From: CAZAEL01 sp964484135
GTDB taxonomy: Bacteria > Elusimicrobiota > Elusimicrobia > FEN-1173
DNA length: 64,000 bases
Direction: 5' to 3'
NCBI GenBank assembly: GCA_964484135.1
Contig: CAZAEL010000005.1
Span: 1-64,000 of the forward strand
The position numbers and the translations under genes were made by a program. Numbering within the stretch: position 1 is the stretch's first letter; every line of letters starts with the position of its first letter. Positions 58,833 to 64,000 of this stretch are shown here, piece by piece. The notes beneath the pieces are model-generated. The model had not been told where the DNA came from and did no database searches. It saw nothing but the letters and a program-made list of their open reading frames with translations.

Positions 58833-60236
58833 ATGACGAGATCCAAGAAATATCTGACGGCGCTGGCCCTGGCTCTGGCGGTTCCGACGGCGTCCGCGCG
58901 GGCGTCTTTCCAAGACCAGGGTTGGAGCGCCCGGGCCAGCGGCATGGCCGGGGCCTTCTCGGCCGCGGCCGACGACGGCGGCGCCCTGTTCTGGAACCCG
59001 GCCGGGACCGCGGCCATGGAGCGGGCGGAGCTGTCCTTTTTGTGGTTCCGTCCCTACCAGGAGCTGGAGGGCATCGACGTCAATTCCGGCCTGTTTTCCT
59101 TGACGGTGCCCGGACGGTTCGGGACCTTCGGCCTGGCGGCCACGGACTACAACGCCGACGACCTGCTCCGGGAGAACGTGGGGCTGCTGCACTATTCGAG
59201 GCAATGGGGGAAGTCCTTCGCCGCGGGCGTGAACCTGAAGTACCTGACGCACGATTACCTGGTGGCCGATACCCCCGCGGCCGCGGGCAACGCCGCCTTC
59301 TCCGACGGCTCCCGGGCCGGCGCTTTTTCCGCGGACGCGGGCGTGCTCTTCCGCCCCCGGACGTGGCTCGCCGTGGGCGCGAGCGGACGCAACCTGACCC
59401 GGCCGGACGTGGGCCTGAAGGCCTCGGACAAGGTCCCGGCCGAATACCAGGCGGGCTTGGCCTGGCACCCGCGGGCCGGATGGACCCTGGCCGCGGACGG
59501 ATACCTGCGGGACCAGGACTACGGCGATTCCGACCAGAAGTCCGGCGTGCTCCTGGGCGTGGAGGCCTGGCTCTTTCCCCGGCCCGCCTTCATGCTGGGC
59601 CTGCGGGGCGGCTGGGACGTGAGCCGGGCCAAGGCCTCCGTCGGCGCCAGTTTTTATCTTTTCCCCCGGCGCGCCTGGAGCCCCCGGCTGGATTACGCGT
59701 TCCTGCCGGACGGCGACATCGGCGACACCCACAAGATGGGCCTGAGCGTGTTCTTCGGCGGAGAGAGGGGCGCTCCCCCGGCCGCGGCCGCAGCCGCAGC
59801 CCCGGCGTCCGGCCCCAAGGCCGCGGCCCTGTCCCCGGCCTCCCGCCGGACCACGACCCTGGCCATCGCGCCCTTTGACGGACGGAACGTGCCGGAGCAG
59901 GAAGGCGCCGCGGTTTCGGACAGGGTGCGGGGCTGGTTCGTCAAATCCGGCGAGTTTACCCTCATCAACCCCGCGGCGGCCAAGGGGGCCCGTCCCGTGG
60001 CCGACTGCCGGCGCGAAGGGTGCGCGGCCGAGTGGGGAAGGGCCTTGGGCGTCCAGCGGGTGCTGGTGGGCGTGTTGAACCGGCAGGACGGGGCCTATTA
60101 CGTCAAGCTCATCGGGGTGGACGCGGCCTCCGGCCAGACGCTGTTTTCCGAATACAAGAAGGCCGCGTCTTCGGCCGAGGCCCTGGCTGCCGCCGACGCC
60201 CTGGCCCAAAAGGCCGTTTCCAAGCTCAAGCAATGA
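58833..60236 (+). CDS. PorV-like barrel fused to FlgO/CsgG-like domain
   Basis: A 467-residue protein. A signal peptide (LALALAVPTASARA) is followed by a PorV-type barrel (about residues 30-310): DQGWSARASGMAGAFSAAAD, LFWNPAGTAAMERAELSF and LTRPDVGLKASDKVPAEYQA. After an Ala/Pro linker (about 311-343) comes a domain with TTLAIAPFDGRNVPEQEGAA, GWFVKSGEFTLINPAAAKGA and LGVQRVLVGVLNRQDGAYYV, like the FlgO/CsgG/LpoB curl that binds other outer-membrane parts. It would sit in the outer membrane with the C-terminal domain inside the periplasm. It is the fourth PorV-like gene of the window. GAGGGGAC before the ATG. A 164-bp inverted repeat starts at its stop. Confidence 0.78.
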   Translation: MTRSKKYLTALALALAVPTASARASFQDQGWSARASGMAGAFSAAADDGGALFWNPAGTAAMERAELSFLWFRPYQELEGIDVNSGLFSLTVPGRFGTFGLAATDYNADDLLRENVGLLHYSRQWGKSFAAGVNLKYLTHDYLVADTPAAAGNAAFSDGSRAGAFSADAGVLFRPRTWLAVGASGRNLTRPDVGLKASDKVPAEYQAGLAWHPRAGWTLAADGYLRDQDYGDSDQKSGVLLGVEAWLFPRPAFMLGLRGGWDVSRAKASVGASFYLFPRRAWSPRLDYAFLPDGDIGDTHKMGLSVFFGGERGAPPAAAAAAAPASGPKAAALSPASRRTTTLAIAPFDGRNVPEQEGAAVSDRVRGWFVKSGEFTLINPAAAKGARPVADCRREGCAAEWGRALGVQRVLVGVLNRQDGAYYVKLIGVDAASGQTLFSEYKKAASSAEALAAADALAQKAVSKLKQ

Positions 60237-60398
60237 GCTGGTTTCAAAAATCCCTTTCGGGCTGCAAATTCGGCTTTTGGCCTGCGCCCTCGCGGCCTTC
60301 GGCTTACATACTGCAGAGGAGTATGCTCGACTTGGTCCGCTTTGGCTCGGCTGCAAAATCCGAATTTTCGCTGCCGAGTGAATTTTTGAAATCAGCTC
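60235..60398. repeat. 164-bp imperfect inverted repeat
   Basis: The whole gap behaves as one hairpin. The outer arms GAGCTG-G-TTTCAAAAAT (60235-60251) and ATTTTTGAAA-T-CAGCTC (60382-60398) match 16 of 17. Inner arms pair AAATTCGGCTTTTG (60266-60279) with CAAAATCCGAATTT (60354-60367), with one mismatch. CATACT (60307-60312) pairs with AGTATG (60320-60325) at the tip around a 7-base loop. There is no open frame. It may be a miniature mobile element or a structured RNA. Confidence 0.7.
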
Positions 60399-60417
60399 TA
60401 GAAAAGAGGCAATGCCC

Positions 60418-61347
60418 ATGAACATTCTCGTGACAGGCGGGGCCGGGTTCATCGGCTCCCACGTGGTGGACGCTTACGTCGCGGCGGGCCACCGCGTGAC
60501 CGTCGTGGACGATCTTTCCCGGGGCCAGAGGGAGCGTTTGAACCCGAAGGCCCGGTTCGTGCGGGCGGACGTGGGGTCCCCCGCCCTGCGCGCCCTGTTC
60601 CGGCGCGGGAAGTTCCAAGCGGTCAACCACCACGCGGCCCAGATCGACGTGCGCCGGTCCGTGGAGGACCCGGCCTTCGACGCCCGCGTGAACCTCCTGG
60701 GCCTCCTGAACCTGCTGGAGCTGTCCCGGAGGCACGGCGTGCGGCGGTTCATCTTCGCCGCCTCCGGCGGGACCTATTACGGCGAGTGCGGCCGGCGCCC
60801 GGCCCGGGAATCCGACAGGCCCAGTCCCCTGTCTCCCTACGGCATCACCAAGCTGTCCAGCGAGTTCTACCTGCGGGCCTACGCCGCCCTCCACGGCCTG
60901 CGGTACGCGGTGCTCCGGTACGCCAACGTGTACGGGCCGCGGCAGGACCCCCACGGCGAGGCCGGGGTGGTGGCCATCTTCTGCCAAAGGATGCTGCGGG
61001 GGGAACCCGTGGTGCTGTACGGCCGGGGCGCGCCCCTGCGGGACTACGTGTACGCGGGCGACGTGGCGCGGGCCAACGTGCTGGCCTTGAAGCGCGGGAC
61101 CAACGACGCCGTGAACGTGGGCACGCGGCGCGCCACCTCGGTCCGGGAGCTCTTCGACATCCTGGCCCGGGAGATCGGGTACGACCGGGAACCCGTGCTC
61201 AAGCCCCTGCGGCCCGGGGAGCTGAAGCGGAGCTGCCTGGACATCGCGTACGCGCGCCGGCGGCTGGGATGGGCCCCTCTGACGTCCCTGGAAAAGGGGC
61301 TGGCCGAGACCGCGGACTACTTCCGGCGCACGGACCGGGGGAGGTAG
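60418..61347 (+). CDS. NAD-dependent sugar epimerase/dehydratase
   Basis: A 309-residue extended-type SDR. MNILVTGGAGFIGSHVVDAY has the NAD motif; FIFAASGGTYYGECG and SPYGITKLSSE have the catalytic Ser/Thr and Tyr-x3-Lys. LRYANVYGPRQDPHGEAGVV resembles UDP-glucose/GlcNAc 4-epimerases. AGAGG lies 8 bases before the ATG at 60418 and only 2 before the ATG at 60412, so 60418 is chosen. It prepares a nucleotide sugar for the locus; the exact sugar is unknown. The downstream cupin begins 2 bases after its stop. Confidence 0.87.
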   Translation: MNILVTGGAGFIGSHVVDAYVAAGHRVTVVDDLSRGQRERLNPKARFVRADVGSPALRALFRRGKFQAVNHHAAQIDVRRSVEDPAFDARVNLLGLLNLLELSRRHGVRRFIFAASGGTYYGECGRRPARESDRPSPLSPYGITKLSSEFYLRAYAALHGLRYAVLRYANVYGPRQDPHGEAGVVAIFCQRMLRGEPVVLYGRGAPLRDYVYAGDVARANVLALKRGTNDAVNVGTRRATSVRELFDILAREIGYDREPVLKPLRPGELKRSCLDIAYARRRLGWAPLTSLEKGLAETADYFRRTDRGR

Positions 61348-61349
61348 CC

Positions 61350-61718
61350 GTGGCCCGGAAATCCGCCTTCCCGCCCCTGAAGATCGTGTCCAAGCCCTGG
61401 GGCCGGGAGATTTGGTTCGCCTTTACACCGAAATACACGGGGAAGATCCTATATATAAGGAAGGGACACAGGCTTTCCAAGCAATACCACCGTTTCAAGG
61501 ACGAAACCCTTTACACGGACAGGGGCCGTTTCTGGCTGGAGATCAACGGCCGGGGCCGCGTCATGGGGCCCGGCAGCGTGATGCGGTTCCGGCCCGGCAC
61601 CGTCCACCGGATGGAGGCGCGGTACGGCGACGTGCGCCTGATCGAGGTGTCCACCTCCCAGGTGCGGGACGTGGTTCGCCTGGAGGACGACTACCGCCGC
61701 GCCCCCGCCCGTCGGTAA
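61350..61718 (+). CDS. Cupin (phosphomannose-isomerase type II-like)
   Basis: A 122-residue single cupin. VSKPWGREIWFAFTPKYTGK is the opening of the C-terminal domain of type II mannose-6-phosphate isomerase/GMP. SKQYHRFKDETLYTDRG supplies a His and Glu, and FRPGTVHRMEA a third ligand His. It stands alone, without the nucleotidyltransferase part, so it may isomerise a sugar phosphate (mannose-6-phosphate) or bind one as a sensor. GTG start just after the epimerase. Confidence 0.78.
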   Translation: MARKSAFPPLKIVSKPWGREIWFAFTPKYTGKILYIRKGHRLSKQYHRFKDETLYTDRGRFWLEINGRGRVMGPGSVMRFRPGTVHRMEARYGDVRLIEVSTSQVRDVVRLEDDYRRAPARR

Positions 61719-61762
61719 AAAGCGCCCGCCGCCGGGGGAGCCTCCCTCCGGCCAAATAATAC

Positions 61763-61792
61763 TTGACAAACCCGGGTGGGATTTGTCAGAAT
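61763..61792 (+). promoter_or_regulatory. Promoter with palindromic operator
   Basis: A perfect -35 TTGACA (61763-61768) and CAGAAT (61787-61792) at 18 bases. TGACAAA (61764-61770) and TTTGTCA (61782-61788) are exact reverse complements 11 bases apart, one half over each promoter box, as in a repressor site. The remaining 140 bases to the first small gene hold a second possible -10 (TATACT, 61887-61892) but no gene. Confidence 0.6.
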
Positions 61793-61933
61793 AAGATCAC
61801 TTCTGGAAGAAACTCCGCAATTTCTGACCGGAATAACTCTTACAAATTGTTTACATCTCGTTAAGTTCGACTTCACGTCCCTGTTCTATACTCTTGCAGT
61901 CGGCGGGAAAACGGGGCCAGGGGGGAGTTTTTT

Positions 61934-62152
61934 ATGCCCGTTGAATCAGTGATGAAGGAGGGCCCTTACGCGTACGCGGAGGATGAGATCGAAGTCCTCG
62001 ACGCTTATCGCCGCGCCAAGTCCCTGCGTCACGCTTGCTTGGAGATTTCGGTCCGGGCGGGAGAGCGGACCAAACTGCAGCTGATTCGGACAATGCGACA
62101 AGACAAGACCCCCGATTTTTACTCTGAGGACAACATCCAGGAGGGAGCGTAA
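61934..62152 (+). CDS. Small protein A of a tandem paralogous pair
   Basis: A 72-residue acidic protein behind a clear GGGGGGAG. Its core (residues 18-55, including EIEVLDAYRRAKSLRHACLE and GERTKLQLIRTMR) is repeated in the next gene: 17 of 38 positions are identical without a gap. No signal peptide or membrane segment is present. No family is recognised. The Y-R-R-A-K motif and the later Gly-x-Arg-x-Lys-Leu suggest a small helix-strand fold, possibly nucleic-acid binding; this is a guess. The operator-like promoter upstream implies it is regulated. Confidence 0.7.
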   Translation: MPVESVMKEGPYAYAEDEIEVLDAYRRAKSLRHACLEISVRAGERTKLQLIRTMRQDKTPDFYSEDNIQEGA

Positions 62153-62157
62153 ATACC

Positions 62158-62337
62158 ATGAGTGCCACGATGGCCGAATCAAGGGGAAACACCGCGGTTG
62201 TTGAGGACATCGCGAAGGACGAACAGGAGCTGTTGGAAATTTACAGGCGGGCGAAGAAGATGGGTTACGCGGACCTCGCGGTCACGGTTCAAGAAGGGAA
62301 GCGGGTGAAGCTTTGGCTGACGGAGAAGTTTCGTTAG
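62158..62337 (+). CDS. Small protein B of a tandem paralogous pair
   Basis: A 59-residue protein 5 bases after its partner, with GGAGGGAG in front. Residues 22-59 (with ELLEIYRRAKKMGYADLAVT and GKRVKLWLTEKFR) align without gaps to protein A. The acidic tail seen in A is missing. An alternative ATG lies at 62170. Function unknown. The pair is followed by a strong terminator, so it forms its own transcript next to the glycosyl-1-phosphate transferase gene. Confidence 0.7.
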   Translation: MSATMAESRGNTAVVEDIAKDEQELLEIYRRAKKMGYADLAVTVQEGKRVKLWLTEKFR

Positions 62338-62430
62338 GCCGAGGCGGCGCTCCCCGGATTCGTCGCCGAGCGTAGGGGATGTCGGGAGACCTGGCCTCCA
62401 GAAGAGCGGACAACATATAAATTAGAAGCG

Positions 62431-62451
62431 CGGGCGGGTTTGACCCGCCCG
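62431..62451 (+). repeat. GC-rich hairpin
   Basis: CGGGCGGG (62431-62438) and CCCGCCCG (62444-62451) form a perfect 8-bp stem with a 5-base loop. It stands 13 bases before the intrinsic terminator and may assist it or belong to a structured 3' end. Confidence 0.55.
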
Positions 62452-62464
62452 GATGGTCGACGCG

Positions 62465-62510
62465 AAAAACGCGAGACTCTTTCCAAAGGAAGAGTCTCGC
62501 GTTTTTTTTT
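62465..62510 (+). terminator. Strong intrinsic terminator of the small-protein operon
   Basis: CGCGAGACTCTT and AAGAGTCTCGCG form a 12-bp stem (62470-62481 with 62490-62501) around a short loop, extended by A/T pairs, and nine T follow (62502-62510). An A-run precedes the stem, so it could also work on the other strand. Confidence 0.9.
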
Positions 62511-62546
62511 GCCGTCAAGAAATACACAAGTCGAGGGGACAAAGCG

Positions 62547-63380
62547 ATGAAAAGAGAATTCATGCCCACACAGAGCAAAGACGTTTCCTTCCTGGGCATC
62601 CTGAATCTACCGATGAAGACCGGCGTGTTCCGCGGCGGCGGGAAGGGGGGCTTTCCCCGTTTCTCGCTCAAGCGGACCATGGACATCCTGGCGTCTTCCA
62701 TCCTGTTGATCATCGCGCTTCCTTTCATGGCCGTGATCGCGCTGCTGGTGAAGCTGGACTCCCGCGGGCCCGTGTTCTATTCCCAATGGCGGGTGGGCGA
62801 GAACCGGCGGCGCGCCAGCCGGCGGTCCGCCGCCAACCGGCGACAGGCCGAAGGCTTCGGCCGTCCCTTCCGCATCTGGAAGTTCCGCTCCATGCGCGTC
62901 GACGCGGAGGTCGGCGGACAGGCCATGTGGTGCCGCAAGGGCGACCCGCGGGTCACCCGGGTCGGCAACCTGCTCCGGAAGAGCCACCTGGACGAGCTGC
63001 CTCAGCTCATCAACGTCCTGAAAGGCGACATGAGCCTGGTGGGACCCCGGCCGGAGCGGCCCGAGTTCGTCAACCGCCTCGTGAAGGAGCTGCCGGGCTA
63101 CCAGACCCGCCTGGCCATCAAGCCGGGGCTGACCGGCCTGGCCCAGATCCGCCACCGCTCGGATTTGGACCTGCGGGACGTCCGGCGGAAGATCCGCTAC
63201 GACGCGCTGTATGTCCGGAAGGCGTCGCTGGCGGCGGACACCAAGATCCTGCTCGGGACCGTTCCCATGGTCCTGGGGATCGAGGCGGACCGCACGCGGC
63301 GCATCAGCCTGTCCGGCCTGTCCCGCCTGGGATGGGCCGCCGGCGTCGCCACGTCGGTCGCGTTCCTGTGGCCCCTGTGA
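62547..63380 (+). CDS. Initiating bacterial sugar transferase (WcaJ/PglC-like)
   Basis: A 277-residue phosphoglycosyl transferase of the monotopic type. One membrane segment (about residues 49-70) is followed by PVFYSQWRVGENRRR, PFRIWKFRSMRVDAE (the Asp-Glu active site) and RKSHLDELPQLINVLKGDMS with LVGPRPERPEFVNRL. A ~20-residue insert of mostly Arg and Ala lies between the first two motifs. It links the first sugar phosphate to the lipid carrier. It starts from a GAGGGGAC-preceded ATG downstream of a strong terminator, so it has its own promoter or depends on read-through. None was clearly seen. Confidence 0.9.
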   Translation: MKREFMPTQSKDVSFLGILNLPMKTGVFRGGGKGGFPRFSLKRTMDILASSILLIIALPFMAVIALLVKLDSRGPVFYSQWRVGENRRRASRRSAANRRQAEGFGRPFRIWKFRSMRVDAEVGGQAMWCRKGDPRVTRVGNLLRKSHLDELPQLINVLKGDMSLVGPRPERPEFVNRLVKELPGYQTRLAIKPGLTGLAQIRHRSDLDLRDVRRKIRYDALYVRKASLAADTKILLGTVPMVLGIEADRTRRISLSGLSRLGWAAGVATSVAFLWPL

Positions 63381-63439
63381 GCGGCCGCGGGGGATTTGTC
63401 TTTATGACCCACCATGACGGAAACCAAGGAGAGCCTCTG

Positions 63440-64000
63440 ATGCGCAAGACAAAAGCTGGGATCGTGGGAAAGTTTCTTCTGGCCGCGGCCGCGTTGCTGT
63501 GCGCCGCGCCGGGCCGGGCCTACATCGTGGACGGGCTGCTGTCGGACTGGGGGGTCGTCCCCTTTTCCCAGTGGGCGCCCGCGAGCCTGACCGCGGACTG
63601 GTCGGGCGGCGTCGGTGAGAACAACTGGGGGGGCGTCAACAACACCGTCTCCCTCAACGGCTTCGGCGGCGAGCGGTTCGACGCGGAGGCCTTCTACATG
63701 GACGACGACCCGCTCAACGTCTACTTCGCCCTGGTCACGTCCTTCCCCCAGGCCGGCGTCAACATGAGCGGCATCCATTACCGCACCGGAGACATCGCCA
63801 TCGACCTGTACCCGGGCGGCTCCTCCGCCTATGAGTACGGCGTGAAGACCAGCGGGGCGAGCTTCGGGCGTCTGGCGCTCAACCCCACCTGGTCCCTGCC
63901 GCACGCGGCCCAGGGCTTCCCGGTCAACGGGCCTTCGGAGTTCTCCGGCGGGACGACCCTCGGCAACGTGCCGCTCGTCTACTACAACACCTTCATCACG
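63440..64000 (+). CDS. Secreted protein, possible exosortase substrate (C-terminus outside window)
   Basis: 187 codons are open to the window edge. AAGGAG precedes the ATG. A signal peptide (FLLAAAALLCAAPGRA) leads to a mature start YIVDGLLSDWGVVPFSQWAP, followed by Gly/Asn/Asp-rich beta sequence such as ENNWGGVNNTVSLNGFGGER and GDIAIDLYPGGSS. The Val-Asp-Gly-x2-Ser-Asp-Trp opening is seen in secreted PEP-CTERM proteins, which fits the exosortase upstream. The decisive C-terminal tail is not in the window. Confidence 0.65.
   Translation, partial: MRKTKAGIVGKFLLAAAALLCAAPGRAYIVDGLLSDWGVVPFSQWAPASLTADWSGGVGENNWGGVNNTVSLNGFGGERFDAEAFYMDDDPLNVYFALVTSFPQAGVNMSGIHYRTGDIAIDLYPGGSSAYEYGVKTSGASFGRLALNPTWSLPHAAQGFPVNGPSEFSGGTTLGNVPLVYYNTFIT

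Noticed and set aside
61864..61892. Second promoter (TATACT at 61887) for the small proteins
   Set aside because: The -10 is good but no acceptable -35 lies at the right distance; the TTGACA promoter upstream is sufficient.
1..64000. CRISPR arrays, insertion sequences, tRNA or rRNA genes
   Set aside because: No regularly spaced direct repeats, no transposase or integrase motifs and no tRNA/rRNA signature were found on either strand by reading.

Overview
The window is one stretch of a high-GC (well above 60 percent by eye) Gram-negative-type genome, probably a metagenome-assembled scaffold because a placeholder of exactly 100 N sits at 21402-21501. An outer membrane is implied by four PorV/UPF0164-like beta-barrel proteins, a Wza-type export protein, a Wzc-type tyrosine kinase and secreted proteins ending in FlgD-Ig/type-IX-like domains. 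This mix, together with an exosortase/EpsI pair, fits the Elusimicrobiota or a neighbouring phylum. That placement is inference from gene content; no rRNA, tRNA or other taxonomic marker is present.

1-15.8 kb is mostly housekeeping: a FIST sensor with a CheY-like regulator (minus strand), a UPF0182 membrane protein, a thiamine-binding-like protein, a YacP-like NYN protein, SfsA, a tiny zinc ribbon, a GT39-type glycosyltransferase, an HD-GYP response regulator, NAD kinase, RecN, a giant fused indolepyruvate:ferredoxin oxidoreductase and an ArgA-like acetyltransferase. Two genes here have an extended -10 box almost on top of the start codon, suggesting leaderless mRNAs.

15.8-20.1 kb (minus strand) holds a beta-helix/fibronectin protein with a FlgD-Ig-like C-terminal domain and a PorV-like barrel. 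After an AT-rich 616-bp control region with a sigma70-like promoter and a terminator-like hairpin, a long plus-strand locus begins with a 58-residue MerR-like HTH protein. It continues with a PorV-barrel/Wza fusion, a Wzc-like kinase, a stand-alone C-terminal-domain protein and another PorV-like barrel.

26-51 kb is an exopolysaccharide/glycoconjugate factory: FemAB-like and GNAT acyltransferases, a methyltransferase-kinase fusion, GT2 and GT4 glycosyltransferases, a flippase, an O-antigen-ligase-like protein, a tandem deacetylase, an asparagine-synthase/ACP/acyl-ligase/NadE-like module, an SGNH hydrolase, a hexapeptide acetyltransferase and a CapK-like ligase. Many of these genes overlap by GTGA.

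51-64 kb carries two more beta-helix proteins with the same C-terminal domain, the exosortase and EpsI, a UDP-sugar dehydrogenase, an exosortase-type deacetylase, a PorV barrel fused to a FlgO/CsgG-like domain, an epimerase, a cupin, a tandem pair of novel small proteins behind an operator-like promoter, the initiating sugar-phosphate transferase and the start of a secreted, possibly PEP-CTERM-like protein. The genes look like one envelope programme that makes and exports a modified polysaccharide and attaches or displays proteins at the surface. Two sorting principles, exosortase and PorV/C-terminal-domain, appear side by side.
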